Shown: one piece after another, positions 5,628 through 11,252 of the stretch
Layout: each line of letters starts with the position of its first letter
How positions within the stretch are numbered: position 1 is the first letter of the stretch
From: a virus
Virus record (IMG/VR): IMGVR_UViG_3300009181_000044
Location: 1-64,000 of that record
Length of the DNA: 64,000 bases
Direction: 5' to 3' (one strand)
The notes under the pieces: generated by a model
Databases searched by the model: none
Told to the model about the DNA's origin: nothing
What the model saw: the letters and a program-made list of their open reading frames with translations, nothing else
Position numbers and translations under genes: made by a program

Positions 5628-5840
5628 TCAGAAAAAGTTAAACAATCCGATTACGTTTGCAACAAAAAATGTACCATTAAGTACACCTAATGCTTTGTCC
5701 TTCTTTTGATAAGCAACCCACAACCAAGCAAGTGAGCCAAAAGTAAACAAAACATATCCAATTTGAAACATTTTGGTTGCAACGGCAAACGAACCAAAAA
5801 TACTAGTCAGAGTGCCGAACCAAGAAACAAAAGTAATCAT
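5628..5840 (-). CDS. small two/three-helix membrane protein
   Basis: 70 residues, almost entirely hydrophobic: segments at about 4-19, 26-45 and 53-70, with a KKDK turn between the second and third. The GYVLFTFGSLAWLWVAYQKK stretch resembles small phage inner-membrane proteins of the PnuC/PQ-loop type, but it is too short for a firm call. ATG 5840 is preceded by GGAGA that overlaps the end of the SprT-like gene (stop at 5844), so the two are translationally coupled. Confidence 0.65.
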   Translation of the reverse strand: MITFVSWFGTLTSIFGSFAVATKMFQIGYVLFTFGSLAWLWVAYQKKDKALGVLNGTFFVANVIGLFNFF

Positions 5841-5843
5841 TTA

Positions 5844-6197
5844 TTAAATCTCCATTGAGTGATATGCTTTAGCGGGTAAACCATATTTTACCATGATTTC
5901 AGACCATGTGCGCCCATGCCAGCGATTATTTTTTGGCAAGCCATGAAAAATATAATCAATTTGATGTGCAATTTCGTGTGGTAAAATAACATTAAGCATC
6001 TCAATTGAATGCTTTTGCATAAACTTCATGCCGAAATTAATACAATTGTTTTCAACCTCACAGTTAGCGGCAGTTACTGTAAACCTTTTGTTTGCAATAA
6101 TGACGGGTCGATCAATGCGAATCAATCGGGGATAGATTTCGCAAAATTCAAGCCATACCGAATCAGCTTTTTTGTTGATTGTTTTCATTGTGTCCAT
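5844..6197 (-). CDS. SprT-like zinc metalloprotease domain protein
   Basis: 117 residues from ATG 6197. NVILPHEIAHQIDYIFHG carries the HExxH zinc site (residues 74-78) and HGRTW supplies the third ligand (His94), as in SprT/Spartan-like proteases that act on DNA-protein crosslinks. The C-terminal zinc ribbon of SprT is absent. Start uncertain: a -10 TATAAT (complement of 6204-6209) lies only six bases before ATG 6197, so the message may be leaderless; ATG 6188 is the alternative, and a longer TTG start at 6215 would lie upstream of transcription. Confidence 0.75.
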   Translation of the reverse strand: MDTMKTINKKADSVWLEFCEIYPRLIRIDRPVIIANKRFTVTAANCEVENNCINFGMKFMQKHSIEMLNVILPHEIAHQIDYIFHGLPKNNRWHGRTWSEIMVKYGLPAKAYHSMEI

Positions 6198-6265
6198 GCC
6201 TGAATTATACATCAAAACCCCGTTGTTTTTTAATCACACACAAAAAATAAGTTATTAAATAATGC

Positions 6266-6302
6266 TTGACAAGCCCCAATTATATAATATATAATTGGCG
6301 CA
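6266..6302 (+). promoter_or_regulatory. plus-strand cassette 6 with perfect palindrome
   Basis: TTGACA 6266-6271, 18-base spacer, TATAAT 6290-6295, GGCGC. Palindrome 6276-6298: CCAATTATAT, AAT, ATATAATTGG. Confidence 0.8.
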
Positions 6303-6305
6303 GCC

Positions 6306-6355
6306 AGAAACGAAAGTATTACATTTCGTTTCTTTTTGAAAACCTGAGTTTTCAA
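6306..6355 (+). repeat. 50-bp hairpin block, copy 1
   Basis: Hairpin AGAAACGAAA (6306-6315)/TTTCGTTTCT (6324-6333) followed by TTTT and a second hairpin GAAAAC/GTTTTC. The block is identical to 7641-7690. On the plus strand the first stem with its T run could terminate the cassette 6 transcript after about 40 nt. Confidence 0.8.
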
Positions 6356-6609
6356 TTTTTCTTGGCTGGGCAAATTTTGTAGTACAAAATAATTGCAATA
6401 AAAATTAAGTTTGCGGCATAATTGAAAACCAAAGGTAACATCATGGTGGGAAAAACGAAAACAAAAGTAAACACCTCGCCAAAGCCCCACATAAGCAAAA
6501 ACCCCCATGTAAGCCCATCAGAGTTCTTATTTTGATAAGATTCGATAGCTTGTGGCAAGCCACAAAATGCCAACAAAATCGAACCAGCCCAACCAAAAAT
6601 TTCTAACAT
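6352..6609 (-). CDS. PQ-loop / SemiSWEET-like membrane protein
   Basis: 85 residues, three predicted membrane helices (about 5-18, 33-52, 58-77). GLPQAIESYQNKNSDGLTWG is a clear PQ-loop signature, as in SemiSWEET sugar transporters and related bacterial triple-helix units that dimerise. Role in infection unknown; sugar or small-metabolite leakage is a guess. ATG 6609 has AGGTGAAATT upstream and a promoter at 6648-6676. Confidence 0.75.
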   Translation of the reverse strand: MLEIFGWAGSILLAFCGLPQAIESYQNKNSDGLTWGFLLMWGFGEVFTFVFVFPTMMLPLVFNYAANLIFIAIILYYKICPAKKN

Positions 6610-6647
6610 AATTTCACCTATATAATTTTATCTACAGTCACGCACCG

Positions 6648-6676
6648 ATTATAGGGCATCTCTGAATTGTCGTCAA
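6648..6676 (-). promoter_or_regulatory. minus-strand promoter, TTGACG-17-TATAAT
   Basis: -35 complement of 6671-6676, -10 complement of 6648-6653, spacer 17. Drives the PQ-loop gene. The 6677-6762 stretch beyond it is AT-rich and shows nothing else. Confidence 0.65.
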
Positions 6677-6762
6677 TATCATATCGTTTTTGTGTGTAAA
6701 AAAACAACAATAACAATATAACCCAATAAATGCGATATTTTGAAATAATAATCATTTTATTA

Positions 6763-6786
6763 ATAATCGGGATTTCTCCCGATTAT
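6763..6786 (-). terminator. hairpin terminator after the exonuclease gene
   Basis: ATAATCGGGA/TCCCGATTAT with a four-base loop, followed on the minus strand by an AT-rich run; starts four bases past the exonuclease stop. Confidence 0.7.
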
Positions 6787-6789
6787 ATT

Positions 6790-7488
6790 TTATTTTGCAA
6801 CAAAGTGGTTTTTAACCTGAAAATCTTGCCACGCATAAGGTTTGATATTATCAAGCCAATTGCGTTTTTTGATTATGTGCGAGAGAATGGGCAGTTCAAA
6901 ATCTCGGGCATCTTCTAATGCGGTATGCGGTTCAATAATAATATTATTATTAATAAAGCCACACACAATCTCAGCATTAGTTTTGAATGTCATATTGCCA
7001 TTTTTTGTGGCATTATTAAATTGGTGATTATCAAGCGCAAATTGTTTAAATGCTTTTTTATTGCAGATATTACCAACGCTCGCTTGCCAAAGGCAAAATC
7101 GAGAATTAAACCCTGATAAATCAATGCCAGTATTTGCACATTTTGACAAATCAAAAGCCAGATTATATGCAGTCAATGAGGGATTATATTTGCCAATGGC
7201 TTGATTAATCCATTTATTAATGGCATTAACTGAGGCGGACATTCTCGCCCCTGTTTCTAGCATGGCATTATATCCGGCTTTGCGTTTTTGCAAACCAGCA
7301 TAACCCCAAATATCATTTGCATTTTTATCATGGAATAATTCCATTGTGCTATAATGCCCGATTACCAAAACCGCACATTGATTGTAAATTTTACCATTAC
7401 GATCAACAATCACAATGGCAAAATCTGCCACAGTGTCATTAATGGTTGTCTCAGTGTCGAGAATTGCAAAAAATTGTTTTTTAGCCAT
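6790..7488 (-). CDS. DnaQ-like DEDDh 3'-5' exonuclease
   Basis: 232 residues. Exo I FAILDTETT (D11, E13), Exo II TAYNLAFDLSKC (D113) and Exo III EPHTALEDARD (H188, D193) give the complete DEDDh set of RNase T / polymerase epsilon-subunit type exonucleases. It stands alone, away from replication genes, so RNA/DNA turnover or end trimming is as likely as proofreading. TATAAT (complement of 7518-7523) with an extended TTGATG element lies upstream, with TTGTGC as a possible -35 at 19 bases. Confidence 0.85.
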   Translation of the reverse strand: MAKKQFFAILDTETTINDTVADFAIVIVDRNGKIYNQCAVLVIGHYSTMELFHDKNANDIWGYAGLQKRKAGYNAMLETGARMSASVNAINKWINQAIGKYNPSLTAYNLAFDLSKCANTGIDLSGFNSRFCLWQASVGNICNKKAFKQFALDNHQFNNATKNGNMTFKTNAEIVCGFINNNIIIEPHTALEDARDFELPILSHIIKKRNWLDNIKPYAWQDFQVKNHFVAK

Positions 7489-7600
7489 TGTGTGCCATCG
7501 TGTTGTTGAAGTCCCAATTATACATCAAAAAACCGCCCCACGCACAAAAAATTTAAAAATATTTTTTTGTTGTATTTACGCAAATTAGGGGTTTACCCTA

Positions 7601-7637
7601 TTGACACGCGCCCAATTATACTAGTATAATTGGCGCA
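7601..7637 (+). promoter_or_regulatory. plus-strand cassette 7 with perfect 22-bp palindrome
   Basis: TTGACA 7601-7606, 18-base spacer, TATAAT 7625-7630, GGCGC. Palindrome 7612-7633 (CCAATTATACT/AGTATAATTGG), uninterrupted. Upstream AGGGG, TTTA, CCCT forms a second small inverted repeat next to the -35. Confidence 0.8.
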
Positions 7638-7640
7638 GCT

Positions 7641-7690
7641 AGAAACGAAAGTATTACATTTCGTTTCTTTTTGAAAACCTGAGTTTTCAA
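7641..7690 (+). repeat. 50-bp hairpin block, copy 2
   Basis: Identical to 6306-6355. Including the preceding cassette sequence (ATAATTGGCGCAGC), the match is 65 bp with one mismatch, evidence that cassette plus hairpin move or duplicate as a unit. Confidence 0.8.
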
Positions 7691-7881
7691 ATTATGTGAA
7701 ATTTATCTTTGGGGGTTTCATCCCTTGCAAGTGAACAAATTATCACAGCTTGAAACCATCCGCAAAAATATAAACCAGCAATCCAAAGTAAACCGCCGTC
7801 TTCGTAAGCCCTTAGTCCACACAAAAGGGTTGTAACAGTAGTCAGAATAGTTAAAAAGATTTTGAAAACAGAAGTGTTCAT
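7687..7881 (-). CDS. small membrane protein
   Basis: 64 residues from ATG 7881 (AAGGACATTAAAATG gives a good ribosome-binding site; a longer reading frame would run into the HAD gene). Two hydrophobic segments at about 5-21 and 29-47, then a polar tail ARDETPKDKFHII. No family recognised. It follows the HAD gene by one base, so it is co-transcribed. Confidence 0.65.
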   Translation of the reverse strand: MNTSVFKIFLTILTTVTTLLCGLRAYEDGGLLWIAGLYFCGWFQAVIICSLARDETPKDKFHII

Positions 7882-7882
7882 T

Positions 7883-8359
7883 TTAATGTCCTTGTTTGCT
7901 TGGTACATATACGCCACGAATATCAAAACGATCACAAACCGCTTTTAGATAAGTAATATTATCTTCATAAAATGTAAATTCGGCATCTTTGAAATTTAGC
8001 AAATTAAAGAATTTAGCCAAACCTGCAATTTTAAGGGTTGCACCTGATACATTGTCGCCATCTTTGCGAGATATGATATAATCTGGTTCGCCTAGAATCT
8101 CGCTAATAAATTGATTATCAGCATCCCGCAAAACACGGGCAGTAGCAATAATAACAAAACAATTCTCATTTCTGAGGTCTGTTTTGTATTGTTCTGCCAA
8201 TGGTAAAAGTGAATCTTCCAATGCACGATATTCATTTTCACGCCAATAATCAAGGTCGATACGCTCGCCATTGTCGCCAATGATAGTGCGATACCGATGC
8301 AATGAGTCAACAATTGTGCCATCCATGTCATATATTGAAACCTTTGTGATTTTAGCCAT
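7883..8359 (-). CDS. HAD-superfamily phosphatase
   Basis: 158 residues. Motif I SIYDMDGTIVDS (nucleophile D11, acid D13), motif II CFVIIATAR (T73), motif IV FYEDN (E132, D133). The cap is minimal, as in polynucleotide 3'-phosphatase-like and nucleotidase HAD proteins of phages. Substrate unknown. ATG 8359 is preceded by AAGGAAAAG, and TATAAT with the extended TTGATG element (complement of 8391-8396; -35 TTGTTG) lies upstream. Confidence 0.85.
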   Translation of the reverse strand: MAKITKVSIYDMDGTIVDSLHRYRTIIGDNGERIDLDYWRENEYRALEDSLLPLAEQYKTDLRNENCFVIIATARVLRDADNQFISEILGEPDYIISRKDGDNVSGATLKIAGLAKFFNLLNFKDAEFTFYEDNITYLKAVCDRFDIRGVYVPSKQGH

Positions 8360-8462
8360 TTTTGCTTTTCCTTGTTACGATAGAGCAATTATACATCAAA
8401 AATCGCCCATACAACAAAAAATATTGAAAATAGCAAAAATACAACATAGGGGAAAACACCTA

Positions 8463-8499
8463 TTGACAGACCCCAATTATATAACATATAATTGGCGCG
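8463..8499 (+). promoter_or_regulatory. plus-strand cassette 8 with perfect palindrome
   Basis: TTGACA 8463-8468, 18-base spacer, TATAAT 8487-8492, GGCGC. Palindrome 8473-8495: CCAATTATAT, AAC, ATATAATTGG. Confidence 0.8.
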
Positions 8500-8502
8500 C
8501 CC

Positions 8503-8550
8503 ATGTAGTACCTTTGTTTTCAATTTTTCCTGAAAACAAAAGCATTACAT
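8503..8550 (+). other. 20-bp hairpin downstream of cassette 8
   Basis: Arms 8503-8522 (begins ATGTAGTACC) and 8531-8550 (ends GCATTACAT) pair over 20 positions with two mismatches and one G-U. The far end reaches the stop codon of the convergent gene. Confidence 0.65.
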
Positions 8551-8717
8551 TAATCAACCTGTATGTCTACAATTTTTTCTTGTGTGCTATCAGTCACAAT
8601 GTACATTGTGACCACGCCAAGTCCAACCATATACACACAATTTTGAATTGTGTGTATTATAGCATGAGGGTATTTTTTGCCAACATAATCAGCAACAACC
8701 AAGGGGATATTATTCAT
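8550..8717 (-). CDS. 55-residue protein, end of a micro-gene chain
   Basis: ATG 8717, stop TAA 8550-8552. Begins MNNIPLVVADYVGKKYPHAI and contains a hydrophobic stretch (CVYMVGLGVVTMYIV, residues about 27-41), so possibly membrane-bound. Its ATG overlaps the stop of the preceding 24-codon ORF as ATGA. No family recognised. Confidence 0.6.
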   Translation of the reverse strand: MNNIPLVVADYVGKKYPHAIIHTIQNCVYMVGLGVVTMYIVTDSTQEKIVDIQVD

Positions 8718-8788
8718 TTTGATAACCAATACAAAAGCGAAACCTTAACGGCAACAAACACAGAAAACCACAAAAGAAATTCAATCAT
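8714..8788 (-). CDS. 24-residue membrane micropeptide
   Basis: ATG 8788, stop TGA 8714-8716. Sequence starts MIEFLLWFSVFVAVKVSLLY: a single membrane helix ending in WLSK. It overlaps both neighbours by ATGA. Could be a functional micropeptide or a coupling ORF. Confidence 0.5.
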   Translation of the reverse strand: MIEFLLWFSVFVAVKVSLLYWLSK

Positions 8789-8985
8789 AACCAACCTTCT
8801 TCAGCTTTTTGATAAGAGTCCATGCTGTCCACAATCTTGTGCAAAGCCTCGAATTGTTCTTGCAGAAATTCTCTAGATTCCCATTCTTGTGGGGTGAAAT
8901 GTCTGGGACGCATACCATGTACATCCTTATAAAAATCCCAAATGGTATCCTGCAATTGTTGCAGGGTTGTGTGTTCGTTAAACAT
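8785..8985 (-). CDS. small acidic helical protein
   Basis: 66 residues from ATG 8985, whose A is the last base of the preceding TGA (TGATG overlap). Mostly helical and acidic (LQEQFEALHKIVDSMDSYQK, C-terminal EEGWL), with MRPRHFTPQEWESRE in the middle. No domain recognised. Second gene of a chain 9116 to 8550. Confidence 0.65.
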   Translation of the reverse strand: MFNEHTTLQQLQDTIWDFYKDVHGMRPRHFTPQEWESREFLQEQFEALHKIVDSMDSYQKAEEGWL

Positions 8986-9116
8986 CAAAGATCATCCTCA
9001 GAGAAAAATTGTTCAAGTGCCCCATTGTATTCGGAAAGGTTTGCAAACGCAAGACCATTACGATCACAGAATCGGTGAAAGCGGTTTAATTGTGCTTTAG
9101 TGTATTTTGTTTTCAT
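8985..9116 (-). CDS. 43-residue basic/acidic small protein, leaderless
   Basis: ATG 9116, stop 8985-8987. Begins MKTKYTKAQLNRFHRFCDRN and ends EQFFSEDDL: a basic N-terminal helix and acidic tail. TATAAT (complement of 9124-9129) lies only seven bases before the ATG, so transcription should start at or near the start codon; the upstream in-frame extension would not be transcribed. No family recognised. Confidence 0.6.
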   Translation of the reverse strand: MKTKYTKAQLNRFHRFCDRNGLAFANLSEYNGALEQFFSEDDL

Positions 9117-9123
9117 GTTGTCT

Positions 9124-9151
9124 ATTATACAAGGTTTTCTAAGATTTGCAA
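9124..9151 (-). promoter_or_regulatory. minus-strand promoter, TTGCAA-16-TATAAT
   Basis: -35 complement of 9146-9151, -10 complement of 9124-9129. Drives the four-gene chain 9116-8550 with almost no leader. Confidence 0.55.
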
Positions 9152-9188
9152 GCGTTTTGCGAAAATACCACATAGGGACAAACCCCTA

Positions 9189-9225
9189 TTGACACACCCC
9201 AATTTTATGTGATAAAATTGGCGCA
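9189..9225 (+). promoter_or_regulatory. plus-strand cassette 9 with perfect palindrome
   Basis: TTGACA 9189-9194, 18-base spacer, TAAAAT 9213-9218, GGCGC. Palindrome 9199-9221: CCAATTTTAT, GTG, ATAAAATTGG. Upstream TAGGG, ACAAA, CCCCTA is a second inverted repeat abutting the -35. Confidence 0.8.
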
Positions 9226-9229
9226 AACA

Positions 9230-9283
9230 AAGTAGTACCTTTGTTTGCAAAAGGGCAAGTAGTACCTTTGTTTGCAAAAGGGC
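9230..9283 (+). repeat. perfect 27-bp tandem repeat, two units
   Basis: Units 9230-9256 and 9257-9283 are identical, each carrying GTAGTACCTTTGTTTGC. CAAACAAAG just upstream pairs with CTTTGTTTG in either unit around TAGTAC, so two alternative hairpins are possible. Confidence 0.85.
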
Positions 9284-9305
9284 AGGGTCAATAACCCTGC
9301 CCTTT
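9277..9305. terminator. bidirectional terminator between cassette 9 and the HTH gene
   Basis: AAAGGGCAGGGT (9277-9288) pairs with ACCCTGCCCTTT (9294-9305). It lies two bases past the stop of the minus-strand gene; the minus-strand side continues TTTTGC. Confidence 0.75.
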
Positions 9306-9307
9306 GG

Positions 9308-9631
9308 TCAGGCTTTTTCAGCCTTGATAAAATCGGCAATTTTTGCCAATGCAGTTTTGTTAGCCTTAGTCAGCGAATCAGCATCAGCCTCAGAGAGTGC
9401 CAGTGCCTTAGCGATGAAATCAGCGAATTCATCTTTTTTAACAACGGCTTCACCCGTCTTGGTGGTGTATGTCTTGGCAACATAAACCTTCTCGCGAGAG
9501 AGTTTAGCAACAACAGATCGAACAGTTTTGCCAAGGGATTCAGCAATGGATTCGACCGATGTGCCAGCCTGATAGTCAGCGACCATTTTAGCGGTTTGTT
9601 CGGCAGTGTAGTTTACAGTTTTTGCAGTCAT
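9308..9631 (-). CDS. small HTH protein, paralogue 4 of 4
   Basis: 107 residues. HTH at about 14-45 (KMVADYQAGTSVESIAESLG then KTVRSVVAKLSREKVYVAK), linker KTGEAVVKK, C-terminal helix DSLTKANKTALAKIADFI. Nearest relative is the 4266 protein. TATAAT (complement of 9672-9677) upstream and GGAGA ribosome-binding site. Expected to bind DNA as a dimer via the C-terminal helix; that is inference. Confidence 0.8.
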   Translation of the reverse strand: MTAKTVNYTAEQTAKMVADYQAGTSVESIAESLGKTVRSVVAKLSREKVYVAKTYTTKTGEAVVKKDEFADFIAKALALSEADADSLTKANKTALAKIADFIKAEKA

Positions 9632-9688
9632 AGAAAAATCTCCATTTAGTTGAGAGGTTGAAAAGAATTTATTATATCACACATTTAG

Positions 9689-9772
9689 TTAATAAAGCCA
9701 TACCCACAAAGGGGCAAAGGCTATTGCCACAAATAGGATAGCTTGCAGAAATTCAATAGCAAGTTGTTTCAT
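9689..9772 (-). CDS. 27-residue membrane micropeptide
   Basis: ATG 9772, stop TAA 9689-9691. MKQLAIEFLQAILFVAIAFA then PLWVWLY: one membrane helix. AAGGTG is seven bases before the ATG and a TTGATC-17-TATAAT promoter sits at 9803-9831; an in-frame ATG pair further upstream would give 36 residues. The signals make it more than a random ORF. Confidence 0.55.
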   Translation of the reverse strand: MKQLAIEFLQAILFVAIAFAPLWVWLY

Positions 9773-9802
9773 GTTGGTCACCTTGTTTGTCATCATGTAT
9801 TT

Positions 9803-9831
9803 ATTATAACATCAAAACAAAAAAAGATCAA
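9803..9831 (-). promoter_or_regulatory. minus-strand promoter, TTGATC-17-TATAAT
   Basis: -35 complement of 9826-9831, -10 complement of 9803-9808, spacer 17. Outermost promoter of the minus-strand accessory zone. Confidence 0.65.
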
Positions 9832-9840
9832 GTGTGTGTT

Positions 9841-9895
9841 TAAATACAACATTAGGGAATGTACCTATTGACAGGGGGGTTAAGAGACATACTGT
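9841..9895 (+). other. degenerate cassette 10 at the boundary of the accessory zone
   Basis: Keeps the leader block (AAATACAACATTAGGGAATG, then TACCTA) and TTGACA (9868-9873), but the palindrome, TATAAT and GGCGC are gone (a G run and unrelated sequence follow). It marks the end of the cassette array. The rest of 9896-10019 holds no gene or clear signal. Confidence 0.6.
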
Positions 9896-10019
9896 TACAC
9901 ACACGCTACTGGACCCACCCACACGGCCTATCAGGGGAAATTTTTGGAAACCCATCTGGGTGCGTAAACCACTGCACACAACAAAACACAACCGCAAAAA
10001 CCACCACAAAAAAATCAAC

Positions 10020-10048
10020 TTGCCACAGCCTACCCAAACTGATATAAT
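10020..10048 (+). promoter_or_regulatory. promoter of the structural operon, TTGCCA-17-TATAAT
   Basis: TTGCCA 10020-10025, spacer 17, TATAAT 10043-10048, then AAAAAGGAC as ribosome-binding site for ATG 10069. Confidence 0.75.
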
Positions 10049-10068
10049 AGAACCAAAAAGGACAACCC

Positions 10069-10542
10069 ATGACACAAATGCTACCTGCTGAAGTCATTAA
10101 GATAGCCCCAGAAGCACTAGAAGTGGCCAATTGCTATCTACAACTTAACGACCCTAGAAAGGTCGCACACGAACTAGACCTGGATGTAGAAACTGTAACT
10201 GAACTACTAAAGCGACGTGAAGTTAAAGCTTACATAGACTCGGTATTTTTTGACTCGGGCTATAACAACCGCTTTCTTATGCGTCGAGCCATGGATGCAC
10301 TAATCAAACAAAAGTTTCAGGAATTAGAAGAAGCTGGAGCAGGCTCGCAAAAAGACATTTCAGAACTCTTAGCGCTTTCGCACAAGATGAGCATGGATCT
10401 CATGGACAAAGAAATTCAGCTGGAAAAAATCCGGGCAGGTACTGCACCGCAAAAACAAGTTAATGTGCAAATTAACGAAGGTTTAGATGGAAGCAAGTAT
10501 TCAAAGCTGGTACAGCAGTTAATCTCAGGAGAAGGTGTTTAA
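10069..10542 (+). CDS. terS: terminase small subunit
   Basis: 157 residues. N-terminal HTH region (NDPRKVAHELDLDVETVTEL then LKRREVKAYID), central helices for oligomerisation (DISELLALSHKMSMDLMDKE) and a C-terminal tail ending DGSKYSKLVQQLISGEGV. The layout and the position one gene cluster before the large subunit fit the DNA-recognition subunit of the packaging motor, which binds pac/cos DNA as a ring. First gene of the head operon; its stop overlaps the next ATG (TAATG). Confidence 0.8.
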   Translation: MTQMLPAEVIKIAPEALEVANCYLQLNDPRKVAHELDLDVETVTELLKRREVKAYIDSVFFDSGYNNRFLMRRAMDALIKQKFQELEEAGAGSQKDISELLALSHKMSMDLMDKEIQLEKIRAGTAPQKQVNVQINEGLDGSKYSKLVQQLISGEGV

Positions 10543-11252
10543 TGAACCTTGCTAGTAAAATTACTATTGTTGTGCCTTGCAAAAATGAAGAAAACTATAT
10601 TGCCCACTTACTATACGCACTACGTGCTCAAGACGTTGGCAATACTAGGATTATTATTGCAGATTGTAGCACTGATACTACCAGAGCAGTTATTGCGGCT
10701 AACAGGTATGGTTTAAATGTTGAAGTTATTGAAGGCGGACCTGTATCAGTCGCAAAGAATCGTGGTGCTGCATTAGTCACTACACCTTATATCTTATTTA
10801 TTGACGCAGACGTAAGATTTTTTAACACTGGTGTTATTTGGGATGCTGTCCGCACCCTAGAAAACAAGAACTTAGATTTAGTGGGTTTAAATGTCCGCTG
10901 CTATGACGGCGACCGACGAGCACAAATTGGTTTCACAATATTTAATTGTGTAAATAATATCCTAAAGTACTTTGCGCCTTTTGCAGTAGGTGCGTTTATG
11001 CTAACACGTCGTGATAGATTTCAGGAACTAGGTGGTTTTCCAGAACAGTTCGCTACATCCGAAGATTACTTTTTATCGCGCAAGTATAGCACTCGCAAGT
11101 TCCGGTTACTTAAACACTACTTTGGACAAGACTCGCGTAGGTTTCGCAAGATGGGTTATTTTGGCATGACCAAGTATTTAGTTGTAAACTTTTTAAACAG
11201 AAATAACAAAGCCTACTGGGATAACCTAGACTCTTCAAAGTATTGGAGCTAA
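10542..11252 (+). CDS. family 2 (GT-A) glycosyltransferase
   Basis: 236 residues. IVVPCKNEENYIAHLLYALR (nucleotide-sugar site), IIADCSTD, LFIDADV (DxD, 88-90) and GAFMLTRRDRFQELGGFPE with SEDYFLSRK (acceptor/catalytic region) are the canonical GT2 motifs. A short C-terminal basic/aromatic tail could associate with membrane. It would transfer a sugar to a host surface glycan, phage DNA or a virion protein. Its location between the terminase subunits is unusual and suggests an inserted extra gene. Confidence 0.88.
   Translation: MNLASKITIVVPCKNEENYIAHLLYALRAQDVGNTRIIIADCSTDTTRAVIAANRYGLNVEVIEGGPVSVAKNRGAALVTTPYILFIDADVRFFNTGVIWDAVRTLENKNLDLVGLNVRCYDGDRRAQIGFTIFNCVNNILKYFAPFAVGAFMLTRRDRFQELGGFPEQFATSEDYFLSRKYSTRKFRLLKHYFGQDSRRFRKMGYFGMTKYLVVNFLNRNNKAYWDNLDSSKYWS

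Noticed and set aside
6230-6508. 92-codon minus-strand ORF
   Set aside because: Out-of-frame with the PQ-loop gene, passes through cassette 6; the PQ-loop frame has promoter, ribosome-binding site and family motif.
8271-8876. 201-codon plus-strand ORF
   Set aside because: Antisense to the HAD gene and the micro-gene chain and runs through cassette 8; low-complexity product without start signal.
3736-9300. CRISPR array interpretation of the repeated cassettes
   Set aside because: Repeats are 0.6-1.4 kb apart with genes between them, vary in length and carry promoter elements; no cas genes.
9906-10130. Minus- and plus-strand ORFs across 9.8-10.1 kb
   Set aside because: They overlap the structural-operon promoter and the degenerate cassette, with no ribosome-binding sites.
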